The notes under the pieces are model-generated. The model did no database searches, was not told the DNA's origin, and was given only the letters and a program-made list of their open reading frames with translations. 64,000 nucleotides of DNA from Neocallimastix lanati (nom. inval.) (taxonomy: Eukaryota > Neocallimastigomycota > Neocallimastigomycetes > Neocallimastigales > Neocallimastigaceae): contig JACVTC010000004.1 in NCBI GenBank assembly GCA_016946835.1, positions 2,098,501 through 2,162,500 of the forward strand. Reading direction: 5' to 3'. The position numbers were made by a program, and so were the translations under genes. Shown piece by piece: positions 23,901-37,000 of the stretch. Within the stretch, counting starts at the first letter, position 1. Every line of letters starts with the position of its first letter.

Positions 23901-24258
23901 CACTGATGATGATGGTGCTTGGGGTATTGAAAATGGTAATTGGTGTGGAATTCCAGATTCATGTAATAAAGAACCAGAACCAGAACCAGAACCAGTTAAA
24001 GATGAATGTTTCGCCACAAAGCTTGGTTATGATTGTTGTTCAGGTTGTGATGTTAACTACACTGATGACGATGGTGCCTGGGGTATTGAAAATGGTAACT
24101 GGTGTGGAATTAAAGATTCTTGTTCATCCACTCCATCTACTAAATGTTTCTCTGAACCAGATTATCCATGTTGTCCATCTGGTACTGCCACTGTCTATAC
24201 TGATGAAAGTGGTGCCTGGGGTGTCATCAATAATGACTGGTGTGGTATTTCTGCTTAA
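20952..24258 (+). CDS. GH9 endoglucanase with three C-terminal fungal dockerins (cellulosomal)
   Basis: Eight exons (20952-21069, 21171-21272, 21447-21503, 21654-21701, 21807-21887, 22002-22052, 22198-22283, 22402-24258) join in frame to 799 residues. Residues 1-22 are a signal peptide ending VFA. The GH9 domain (about 24-470) carries DAGD at 76-79 (catalytic water-activating Asp), the HHR motif at 397-399 and the acid Glu443 in NEVALDYN, so it looks active. GH9 enzymes hydrolyse beta-1,4-glucan with inversion. Residues 485-620 form an unassigned cysteine-containing beta-rich module. A Thr/Ser/Lys linker (about 633-663) follows. Three CBM10-like dockerins at 664-702, 717-755 and 763-798 share the NWCGI and GAWG motifs. 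Dockerins attach such enzymes to the extracellular fungal cellulosome. The first two are nearly identical. The third is diverged (DESGAWG). Confidence 0.97.
21070..22401 (+). other. Seven short introns of the GH9 gene
   Basis: The introns are 21070-21170, 21273-21446, 21504-21653, 21702-21806, 21888-22001, 22053-22197 and 22284-22401 (101-174 bp). All are GT...AG and very A/T-rich. Six are phase 1 and the last is phase 0. The first donor is GTTATA, weaker than the GTATGT/GTAAAT of most others. All lie in the first 23% of the protein, leaving the 3' 1857 bp as one exon. Confidence 0.9.
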
Positions 24259-24363
24259 TAGTTAAATATATAAAATAAATACTAAGTAAATAAATAAATA
24301 AATAAAAATTGAAAATTAATGATCATCTATTTACTATAAACCATTTCTTTATATATATCATAA

Positions 24364-24395
<32 letters not shown>

Positions 24396-24563
24396 GAAAA
24401 AAAAATGTAAAAAAAATCAAATATTATATTAAATAAAATCCATAAAAAGTATAATATATATATTAAAAATTAAACTACAAGTAACTTTGATAATTTATTA
24501 TAATTATTTTATTATAATTTTTATTGTATTTTTTTTAAATAAATTTTTTTATTATTATTATTA

Positions 24564-24595
<32 letters not shown>

Positions 24596-24700
24596 AATAT
24601 TAAGACTTTATCATTAACTTTTTTAAAATTTTATATTATTTTTTAAAGATAAAATTACGAATAGTAACAAGTTCTCAAATAATAAAGTTATAATATCCCT
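24259..24700. other. 3' flank of the GH9 gene, AT-rich
   Basis: After the TAA there are several AATAAA strings within 60 bases (24278-24305), suitable as poly(A) signals. Long A-runs follow at 24370-24395 and 24575-24594. No gene is seen. Confidence 0.5.
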
Positions 24701-25330
24701 TAGCTTAAAATATCCCCAATTCAACTTAGGTTTTTCATAGATTATAATACGTTTACGCTGTAGTTATAAATACAATACTACTATTGCTATTAGAATGGGT
24801 AGAGTTTCAGGAGATTGTTCCTGTTGTGGCGAAGGTAATCAATCTTTTGAGCATTGAATTTGGATTTTTAAATGCAATGCTTTTACATCTTTTAGATGGT
24901 TTTCTTTAAAATTTCATCGATAATTCTCTATGTTTTGTTTGTTAGAAAGATTAGGGCGTTTAATCCTCTTTCTTCCTATGACTCTTTTTCTGATTTTGAA
25001 GATTATATTAATCATTATATATACAGTGTTCCTTTTTTGGTGGAACTTTTTAGCTTTAAATGAGCTACATTTCAATAGAGGGGAACAGAGACAATTAAAT
25101 GAACTACTTTTCAACGGTTCATTTGAGTCACCTGTTCCAAAAATTGTGGGCTTGGCGGAATTCTTAACAAGAGCAATACCTATCATAAGTAATTTGTTTT
25201 AAGCTATTATTTGATAGGTATTGTAAAAATATCAAACTTAACCAAGAGCGTCAACGTCGTACTGATAAGGCATAATGATAATACAGGATCATCATCTGTA
25301 TCTTCAAAGGGTGAATCTCGCCTTTAGTAG
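24701..25330 (+). pseudogene. 3' end of a decayed non-LTR retrotransposon ORF (copy 1)
   Basis: The frames read GDCSCCGEGNQSFEH (a CxxC...H cluster like that at the end of LINE ORF2 proteins), FNPLSSYDSFSDFEDYI, and LAEFLTRAIPIISNLF, broken by stops. The last piece parallels LVITAALLQSIIPIAT at the end of copy 2. The tail CCAAGAGCGTCAACG (25240) matches the tail of copy 2 and the SINE of family 1. The reverse transcriptase part is missing, as expected of a 5'-truncated LINE. Confidence 0.6.
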
Positions 25331-25679
25331 TTCAATTAATAATGATGATGAATCCGGGGAGAGTTTAGTGGACACCACACTTTCTATTTTAAAAATATTA
25401 CTTCTAGGTTTTATTATTATTAATATTATTATTTTTATTTTTATTTGTTAGAAAGGGAGAATTCCCGCATAGTCCAACTTGCCGAAATACATAGTATGTT
25501 TTAAGCTTTTTTATTTTTTATTTTTTTTTTTTTTTTTTTAACTTTTACATTTATTTTTAGTTTCAAATGTACTTTTTTATCTATATGTTTTTTTTTTTAT
25601 AATAAAATTAATAAAATTTATGGAAATGTATTCTCTTCCCTGTCTAAAAAAAAAAAAAGTTCCACCTCTAATATCACTA

Positions 25680-25766
25680 TTTATAATATGTCAAAGTATT
25701 TAAATTTATCTCTAATATATTATCTTTTTTTTTTGTGTGTGTGTGTAAAGGTGAAGATAGTTTTGT

Positions 25767-25799
<33 letters not shown>

Positions 25800-27905
25800 G
25801 AATGAAGCAAGAATTATATCTATTCCTAAAAAAGGAGATGATCTATCTGATTGTGACAATTATCGAGGTATCTCTCTGATTAACAATGGTATAAAACTCA
25901 TTTCGAAAATAGTCTCCAAAAGAATTTCGGAATATGGACTTAAAAATAATTTTATTAGGCCAGAGCAATTTGGATTTCGTACTAAAGAAGAATGTGTTAG
26001 TTTATTTATTTCAATTAGAGAAATTTGTCAAAGGCGTAAAAATGATAATAAAAAAATTTAACCTTGCTTTTCTAGATTTAAAAAAGGCATAAGATTCTGT
26101 TCCAATAGGTAATATATATTTTATATAAATTAGATGCTTTAGATATTAGAGGTAAATGTTATCAATTTATAAAAAAATCTATATTTGACTTCCAAAGCCA
26201 GTGTTAAAATTGATAATCAATATTCGGAATCTTTTAATATTATGAAAAGAGTTAGACAAGGTTTTCCACTATCACCAATCCTTTTCCATCTATTTATTAA
26301 TGACATTTTTAATGATGTTTCAGAACTTGGAATTCCTTTAGGCGAATCTAGATGTTGCGGTGGACTCTTTGCAGATGATATTGTTCTGTGCGCACCGTCA
26401 AGAACTAAGTTAAAAAAAAAATGCTTAAGAAGGTAAATGAATGGGCTAAATTTAATATGATGAATTTTGGAATTAATAAATGTGCAACGATGGTGATTCG
26501 ACCAGAAACACTTCTTTTTCAAAATAAAAGAGATCCTACTTTTTATCTTGCTGGTCAACCAATCCCAATAACTAAATGTTATACCTATTTAGGTATATCA
26601 TTTGATAAAAGCTTATTGTTGAACCCTATTATTAAATTACTTAACTCTAAAGTTACTAAAGCTCTCTTTTCTGTTAGAAAATTTCTTTCAAATTCCAAAA
26701 TTCCTATTCCATTTAAGAAGATTATAATTAACTCCTATGTAACTTAGTAAAGTCTCTTACTTTGCACCACCTTTACTTGGTTCAAATAAAACGAGAACAA
26801 GTAATACTCTGAAATTAATTAATAACGGATTAAGATGGATTACAGGTTTTACAAAAAGCCAAATCTTTTATTAATGTATATTCTATTTCAAAAGATTTAA
26901 ATATTCCTCCATTATCAAGCTAAGTGTGCTTTGTCTCAAGTCAAATGCTTTGATAAATGGAGAAATTCAAATTATATTATTTCCTATTTAGTTAATAATA
27001 TTCCAAAATCTAGAAAATATACATGGACGAAAGAAAGTAGAACTCTTAAACGTAAACTAGAGAAAAGAGGTAATAACGATAATAAAATCAAGGATTTTTA
27101 TTGGAAAAGAGATATGAAAATCAATTCTATTAAAGCTGAATTTTATGACAAAAACAGATTGGAAGAAACATCAAATTTTATAAAACTTTGTTATGAATAT
27201 CTTGATCTTTCATATGGTTTCTATTAGCTATTGAGAGCACGAAGCGTATATAGATTAAATGCTAGAATTACTAAAGCTTGCAAAAATAATAGATCAAATG
27301 TGTCCTAATTATTGTCCCTGTTGTAAAAGTAATAAACAATGGATAAGGCAATGGTTAATCGATTGTCCATTTTTCAATCATATTCGTAGTAAAGTTAATG
27401 ATAAAATTTTATTTTTATATAATACTTTTAACTGTGGCAACCTAACAAATGATATTGCTATTAGTAATAATGATAATAGCAACAGTAATAATAGTAATAG
27501 TAATAGTAATAGTATTAATAGTAATAGTAATTATAATTATAGTAATATTAGTAATAATATTATTAGTAATGATAGTAATAGTATTGAAAATAATGTGTAT
27601 GTTGATTCTAGTGTGTGTGAAAAAGTATTTAATTTCCTTCTTGGAGGCAGAAGAATTAATATCAGTACAAGGGAATGGAAGGATCTCTTTAAGTGCCGAT
27701 GAAATCAGGTGCTTATTCTGATACTCCATTCTTGGTGATTACTGCGGCTCTTCTTCAATCGATTATACCTATTGCTACTTGACCAGCAATGGTTTTTGTT
27801 CAATAGGTTCAAATCGAATCGTACTACTACTACCAAGAGCGTCAATGCTGAAGAAACAGTAAGACAGGCCAGCAGGGCTAGCGCAACCAATGAAGATCAT
27901 AATTT
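25680..27905 (+). pseudogene. Decayed non-LTR retrotransposon, reverse transcriptase to 3' end (copy 2)
   Basis: Reverse transcriptase pieces follow in order across frameshifts and stops. They are IISIPKKGDDLSDCDNYRGI (25813-25872), PEQFGFRTKEE, LDLKKA-stop-DSVP (motif A, about 26070), RQGFPLSPILFHLFINDIF (motif B, from 26254) and GLFADDIVLCAPS (motif C with the catalytic FADD, about 26360). The thumb region runs to about 27230. A zinc-cluster end follows, CPNYCPCC...WLIDCPFF (27301-27380). An Asn/Ser repeat, (AGTAAT)n, expands at 27460-27590. There are at least five breaks, so it is dead. The long T-run at 25770-25798 precedes the first conserved block. Confidence 0.85.
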
Positions 27906-28022
27906 TGTATTTTAAAATTATGATTAACATTGCGAAGTCAAAATTAATTATTATACTCCAGTATAATAATGCCCTTGTGAAGTCTTACAGATATTAATTA
28001 AATGAAACTAGAATATTTTATA

Positions 28023-31000
28023 CCATTATTTTATTTTATTTTATTTTATATTATTTTATTTTATTTTATTTTATTTTATTTTATTTTATTTTATTTTATT
28101 TTATTTTATTTTATTTTATTTTATTTTATTTTATTATATTTTATTTTATTTTATTTTATTTTATTTTATTCAATCTGTACTTATATTTATATTCTACTAT
28201 TTATTTTATTTTATTTTATTTTATTTTATTTTATTTTATTTTATTTTATTTTATTTTATTTTATTTTATTTTATTTTATTTTATTTTATTTTATTTTATT
28301 TTATTTTATTTTATTTTATTAATACTTTACTCTTTTATATTACTTCACTATTTATTATATTTTATTTTATTTTATTTTATTTTATTTTATTTTATTTTAT
28401 TTTATTTTATTTTATTTTATTTTATTTTATTTTATTTTATTTTATTTTATTTTATTTTATTTTATTTTATTTTATTTTATTTTATTTTATTTTATTTTAT
28501 TTTATTTAATCTGTACTCTGTATTCATATTCTACTATTTATTTTATTTTATTTTATTTTATTTTATTTTATTTTATTTTATTTTATTTTATTTAATCTGT
28601 ACTCTGTATTCATATTCTACTATTTATTTTATTTTATTTTATTTTATTTTATTTTATTTTATTTTATTTTATTTTATTTTATTTTATTTTATTTTATTTT
28701 ATTTTATTTTATTTTATTTTATTCAATCTGTACTCTATATTCATATTCTACTATTTATTTTATTTTATTTTATTTTATTTTATTTTATTTTATTTTATTT
28801 TATTCAATCTGTACTCTATATTCATATTCTACTATTTATTTTATTTTATTTTATTTTATTTTATTTTATTTTATTTTATTTTATTTTATTTTATTTTATT
28901 TTATTTTATTTTATTTTATTTTATTTTATTTTATTCAATCTGTACTTTATATTCATATTCTACTATTTATTTTATTTTATTTTATTTTATTTTATTTTAT
29001 TTTATTTTATTTTATTTTATTTTATTTTATTTTATTTTATTTTATTTTATTTTATTTTATTTTATTTTATTTTATTTTATTTTATTTTATTTTATTTTAT
29101 TTTATTTTATTTTATTTTATTTTATTTTATTTTATTTTATTTTATTTTATTTTATTTTATTTTATTTTATTTTATTTTATTTTATTTTATTTTATTTTAT
29201 TTTATTCAATCTGTACTTATATTTATATTCTACTATTTATTTTATTTTATTTTATTTTATATTCTTGTATTTTTATATTATTACATTCAATATTTATTTT
29301 ATTTTATTTTATTTTATTTTATTTTATTTTATTTTATTTTATTTTATTTTATTCAATCTGTACTTTATATTCATATTCTACTATTTATTTTATTTTATTT
29401 TATTTTATTTTATTTTATTTTATTTTATTTTATTTTATTTTATTCAATCTGTACTCTATATTCATATTCTACTATTTATTTTATTTTATTTTATTTTATT
29501 TTATTTTATTTTATTTTATTTTATTTTATTCAATCTGTACTCTATATTCATATTCTACTATTTATTTTATTTTATATTATTTTATTTTATTTTATTTTAT
29601 TTTATTCAATCTGTACTCTTTATTCATATTCTACTATTTATTTTATTTTATTTTATTTTATTTTATTTTATTTTATTTTATTCAATCTGTACTCTATATT
29701 CATATTCTACTATTTATTTTATTTTATTTTATTTTATTTTATTTTATTCAATCTGTACTCTATATTCATATTCTACTATTTATTTTATTTTATTTTATTT
29801 TATTTTATTTTATTCAATCTGTACTCTATATTCATATTCTACTATTTATTTTATTTTATTTTATTTTATTTTATTTTATTTTATTTTATTTTATTTTATT
29901 TTATTTTATTTTATTTTATTTTATTTTATTTTATTTTATTTTATTTTATTTTATTTTATTTTATTTTATTTTATTTTATTTTATTTTATTTTATTTTATT
30001 TTATTTTATTTTATTTTATTTTATTTTATTTTATTTTATTCAATCTGTACTTATATTTATATTCTACTATTTATTTTATTTTATTTTATTTTATATTCTT
30101 GTATTTTTATATTATTACATTCAATATTTATTTTATTTTATTTTATTTTATTTTATTTTATTTTATTTTATTTTATTTTATTTTATTCAATCTGTACTTT
30201 ATATTCATATTCTACTATTTATTTTATTTTATTTTATTTTATTTTATTTTATTTTATTTTATTTTATTTTATTTTATTCAATCTGTACTCTATATTCATA
30301 TTCTACTATTTATTTTATTTTATTTTATTTTATTTTATTTTATTTTATTTTATTTTATTTTATTTTATTCAATCTGTACTCTATATTCATATTCTACTAT
30401 TTATTTTATTTTATATTATTTTATTTTATTTTATTTTATTTTATTCAATCTGTACTCTATATTCATATTCTACTATTTATTTTATTTTATTTTATTTTAT
30501 TTTATTTTATTTTATTTTATTCAATCTGTACTCTATATTCATATTCTACTATTTATTTTATTTTATTTTATTTTATTTTATTTTATTCAATCTGTACTCT
30601 ATATTCATATTCTACTATTTATTTTATTTTATTTTATTTTATTTTATTTTATTCAATCTGTACTCTATATTCATATTCTACTATTATTTTATTTTATTTT
30701 ATTTTATTTTATTTTATTTTATTTTATTTTATTTTATTTTATTTTATTTTATTTTATTTTATTTTATTTTATTTTATTTTATTTTATTTTATTTTATTTT
30801 ATTTTATTTTATTTTATTTTATTTTATTTTATTTTATTTTATTTTATTTTATTTTATTTTATTCAATCTGTACTTATATTTATATTCTACTATTTATTTT
30901 ATTTTATTTTATTTTATATTCTTGTATTTTTATATTATTACATTCAATATTTATTTTATTTTATTTTATTTTATTTTATTTTATTTTATTTTATTTTATT

Positions 31001-34000
31001 TTATTTTATTCAATCTGTACTTTATATTCATATTCTACTATTTATTTTATTTTATTTTATTTTATTTTATTTTATTTTATTTTATTTTATTTTATTTTAT
31101 TCAATCTGTACTCTATATTCATATTCTACTATTTATTTTATTTTATTTTATTTTATTTTATTTTATTTTATTTTATTTTATTTTATTTTATTCAATCTGT
31201 ACTCTATATTCATATTCTACTATTTATTTTATTTTATATTATTTTATTTTATTTTATTTTATTTTATTCAATCTGTACTCTATATTCATATTCTACTATT
31301 TATTTTATTTTATTTTATTTTATTTTATTTTATTCAATCTGTACTCTATATTCATATTCTACTATTTATTTTATTTTATTTTATTTTATTTTATTTTATT
31401 CAATCTGTACTCTATATTCATATTCTACTATTTATTTTATTTTATTTTATTTTATTTTATTTTATTCAATCTGTACTCTATATTCATATTCTACTATTTA
31501 TTTTATTTTATTTTATTTTATTCAATCTGTACTCTATATTCATATTCTACTATTTATTTTATTTTATTTTATTTTATTTTATTTTATTTTATTTTATTCA
31601 ATCTGTACTTATATTTATATTCTACTATTTATTTTATTTTATTTTATTTTATATTCTTGTATTTTTATATTATTACATTCAATATTTATTTTATTTTATT
31701 TTATTTTATTTTATTTTATTTTATTTTATTTTATTTTATTCAATCTGTACTTTATATTCATATTCTACTATTTATTTTATTTTATTTTATTTTATTTTAT
31801 TTTATTTTATTTTATTTTATTTTATTTTATTTTATTTTATTTTATTTTATTTTATTTTATTTTATTTTATTTTATTTTATTTTATTTTATTTTATTTTAT
31901 TTTATTTTATTTTATTTTATTTTATTTTATTTTATTTTATTTTATTTTATTTTATTTTATTTTATTTTATTTTATTTTATTTTATTTTATTTTATTTTAT
32001 TTTATTTTATTTTATTCAATCTGTACTTATATTTATATTCTACTATTTATTTTATTTTATTTTATTTTATATTCTTGTATTTTTATATTATTACATTCAA
32101 TATTTATTTTATTTTATTTTATTTTATTTTATTTTATTTTATTTTATTTTATTTTATTTTATTCAATCTGTACTTTATATTCATATTCTACTATTTATTT
32201 TATTTTATTTTATTTTATTTTATTTTATTTTATTTTATTTTATTTTATTTTATTCAATCTGTACTCTATATTCATATTCTACTATTTATTTTATTTTATT
32301 TTATTTTATTTTATTTTATTTTATTTTATTTTATTTTATTTTATTCAATCTGTACTCTATATTCATATTCTACTATTTATTTTATTTTATATTATTTTAT
32401 TTTATTTTATTTTATTTTATTCAATCTGTACTCTATATTCATATTCTACTATTTATTTTATTTTATTTTATTTTATTTTATTTTATTTTATTTTATTCAA
32501 TCTGTACTCTATATTCATATTCTACTATTTATTTTATTTTATTTTATTTTATTTTATTTTATTCAATCTGTACTCTATATTCATATTCTACTATTTATTT
32601 TATTTTATTTTATTTTATTTTATTTTATTCAATCTGTACTCTATATTCATATTCTACTATTTATTTTATTTTATTTTATTTTATTCAATCTGTACTCTAT
32701 ATTCATATTCTACTATTTATTTTATTTTATTTTATTTTATTTTATTTTATTTTATTTTATTCAATCTGTACTTATATTTATATTCTACTATTTATTTTAT
32801 TTTATTTTATTTTATATTCTTGTATTTTTATATTATTACATTCAATATTTATTTTATTTTATTTTATTTTATTTTATTTTATTTTATTTTATTTTATTTT
32901 ATTTTATTCAATCTGTACTCTATATTCATATTCTACTATTTATTTTATTTTATATTATTTTATTTTATTTTATTTTATTTTATTCAATCTGTACTCTATA
33001 TTCATATTCTACTATTTATTTTATTTTATTTTATTTTATTTTATTTTATTTTATTTTATTCAATCTGTACTTATATTTATATTCTACTATTTATTTTATT
33101 TTATTTTATTTTATATTCTTGTATTTTTATATTATTACATTCAATATTTATTTTATTTTATTTTATTTTATTTTATTTTATTTTATTTTATTTTATTTTA
33201 TTTTATTCAATCTGTACTTTATATTCATATTCTACTATTTATTTTATTTTATTTTATTTTATTTTATTTTATTTTATTTTATTTTATTTTATTTTATTTT
33301 ATTTTATTTTATTTTATTTTATTTTATTTTATTTTATTTTATTTTATTTTATTTTATTCAATCTGTACTTATATTTATATTCTACTATTTATTTTATTTT
33401 ATTTTATTTTATATTCTTGTATTTTTATATTATTACATTCAATATTTATTTTATTTTATTTTATTTTATTTTATTTTATTTTATTTTATTTTATTTTATT
33501 ATATTCAATCTGTACTTTATATTCATATTCTACTATTTATTTTATTTTATTTTATTTTATTTTATTTTATTTTATTTTATTTTATTTTATTCAATCTGTA
33601 CTCTATATTCATATTCTACTATTTATTTTATTTTATATTATTTTATTTTATTTTATTTTATTTTATTCAATCTGTACTCTATATTCATATTCTACTATTT
33701 ATTTTATTTTATTTTATTTTATTTTATTTTATTTTATTTTATTCAATCTGTACTCTATATTCATATTCTACTATTTATTTTATTTTATTTTATTTTATTT
33801 TATTTTATTCAATCTGTACTCTATATTCATATTCTACTATTTATTTTATTTTATTTTATTTTATTTTATTTTATTCAATCTGTACTCTATATTCATATTC
33901 TACTATTTATTTTATTTTATTTTATTTTATTCAATCTGTACTCTATATTCATATTCTACTATTTATTTTATTTTATTTTATTTTATTTTATTTTATTTTA

Positions 34001-37000
34001 TTTTATTCAATCTGTACTTATATTTATATTCTACTATTTATTTTATTTTATTTTATTTTATATTCTTGTATTTTTATATTATTACATTCAATATTTATTT
34101 TATTTTATTTTATTTTATTTTATTTTATTTTATTTTATTTTATTTTATTTTATTCAATCTGTACTCTATATTCATATTCTACTATTTATTTTATTTTATA
34201 TTATTTTATTTTATTTTATTTTATTTTATTTTATTCAATCTGTACTTATATTTATATTCTACTATTTATTTTATTTTATTTTATTTTATATTCTTGTATT
34301 TTTATATTATTACATTCAATATTTATTTTATTTTATTTTATTTTATTTTATTTTATTTTATTTTATTTTATTTTATTTTATTCAATCTGTACTTTATATT
34401 CATATTCTACTATTTATTTTATTTTATTTTATTTTATTTTATTTTATTTTATTTTATTTTATTTTATTTTATTCAATCTGTACTCTATATTCATATTCTA
34501 CTATTTATTTTATTTTATTTTATTTTATTTTATTTTATTTTATTTTATTTTATTTTATTCAATCTGTACTCTATATTCATATTCTACTATTTATTTTATT
34601 TTATATTATTTTATTTTATTTTATTTTATTTTATTCAATCTGTACTCTATATTCATATTCTACTATTTATTTTATTTTATATTATTTTATTTTATTTTAT
34701 TTTATTTTATTCAATCTGTACTCTATATTCATATTCTACTATTTATTTTATTTTATTTTATTTTATTTTATTTTATTTTATTTTATTCAATCTTTACTCT
34801 ATATTCATATTCTACTATTTATTTTATTTTATTTTATTTTATTTTATTTTATTCAATCTGTACTCTATATTCATATTCTACTATTTATTTTATTTTATTT
34901 TATTTTATTTTATTTTATTCAATCTGTACTCTATATTCATATTCTACTATTTATTTTATTTTATTTTATTTTATTCAATCTGTACTCTATATTCATATTC
35001 TACTATTTATTTTATTTTATTTTATTTTATTTTATTTTATTTTATTTTATTCAATCTGTACTTATATTTATATTCTACTATTTATTTTATTTTATTTTAT
35101 TTTATATTCTTGTATTTTTATATTATTACATTCAATATTTATTTTATTTTATTTTATTTTATTTTATTTTATTTTATTTTATTTTATTTTATTCAATCTG
35201 TACTTTATATTCATATTCTACTATTTATTTTATTTTATTTTATTTTATTTTATTTTATTTTATTTTATTTTATTTTATTTTATTTTATTTTATTTTATTT
35301 TATTTTATTTTATTTTATTTTATTTTATTTTATTTTATTTTATTTTATTTTATTTTATTTTATTTTATTTTATTTTATTTTATTCAATCTGTACTTATAT
35401 TTATATTCTACTATTTATTTTATTTTATTTTATTTTATATTCTTGTATTTTTATATTATTACATTCAATATTTATTTTATTTTATTTTATTTTATTTTAT
35501 TTTATTTTATTTTATTTTATTTTATTCAATCTGTACTTTATATTCATATTCTACTATTTATTTTATTTTATTTTATTTTATTTTATTTTATTTTATTTTA
35601 TTTTATTTTATTTAATTTTATTTTATTTTATTTTATTTTATTTTATTTTATTTTATTTTATTTTATTTTATTTTATTTTATTTTATTTTATTTTATTTTA
35701 TTTTATTTTATTTTATTCAATCTGTACTTATATTTATATTCTACTATTTATTTTATTTTATTTTATTTTATTTTATTTTATTTTATTTTATTTTATTTTA
35801 TTTTATTTTATTTTATTTTATTTTATTTTATTTTATTTTATTTTATTTTATTTTATTTTATTTTATTAATACTTTACTCTTTTATATTACTTCACTATTT
35901 ATTATATTTTATTTTATTTTATTTTATTTTATTTTATTTTATTTTATTCAATCTGTACTCTATATTCATATTCTACTATTTATTTTATTTTATTTTATTC
36001 AATCTGTACTCTATATTCATATTCTACTATTTATTTTATTTTATTTTATTTTATTTTATTTTATTTTATTCAATCTGTACTCTATATTCATATTCTACTA
36101 TTTATTTTATTTTATTTTATTTTATTTTATTTTATTTTATTTTATTCAATCTGTACTCTATATTCATATTCTACTATTTATTTTATTTTATTTTATTTTA
36201 TTTTATTTTATTCAATCTGTACTCTATATTCATATTCTACTATTTATTTTATTTTATTTTATTTTATTCAATCTGTACTCTATATTCATATTCTACTATT
36301 TATTTTATTTTATTTTATTTTATTTTATTTTATTTTATTTTATTTTATTTTATTCAATCTGTACTTATATTTATATTCTACTATTTATTTTATTTTATTT
36401 TATTTTATATTCTTGTATTTTTATATTATTACATTCAATATTTATTTTATTTTATTTTATTTTATTTTATTTTATTTTATTTTATTTTATTTTATTTTAT
36501 TCAATCTGTACTTTATATTCATATTCTACTATTTATTTTATTTTATTTTATTTTATTTTATTTTATTTTATTTTATTTTATTTTATTTTATTTTATTTTA
36601 TTTTATTTTATTTTATTTTATTTTATTTTATTTTATTAATACTTTACTCTTTTATATTACTTCACTATTTATTATATTTATTTATTTTATTTTATTTTAT
36701 TTTATTTTATTTTATTTTATTTTATTTTATTTTATTTTATTTTATTTTATTTTATTTTATTTTATTTTATTTTATTTTATTTTATTTTATTTTATTTTAT
36801 TTTATTTTATTTTATTCAATCTGTACTCTATATTCATATTCTACTATTTATTTTATTTTATTTTATTTTATTTTATTTTATTTTATTTTATTTTATTTAA
36901 TCTGTACTCTGTATTCATATTCTACTATTTATTTTATTTTATTTTATTTTATTTTATTTTATTTTATTTTATTTTATTTTATTTTATTTAATCTGTACTC

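Noticed and set aside
24930-25202. 90-residue frame as a separate gene
   Set aside because: Its first part is a shadow of the LINE frame FNPLSSYDSFSDFEDYI. Only its end is in the real, broken LINE frame.
29265-36991. Very long open frames (up to 2116 codons) of LFYFI repeats in the satellite
   Set aside because: A TTTTA pentamer repeats every 15 bp and never makes a stop in this orientation, so all three frames stay open. There is no gene-like composition, and the frames overlap each other.
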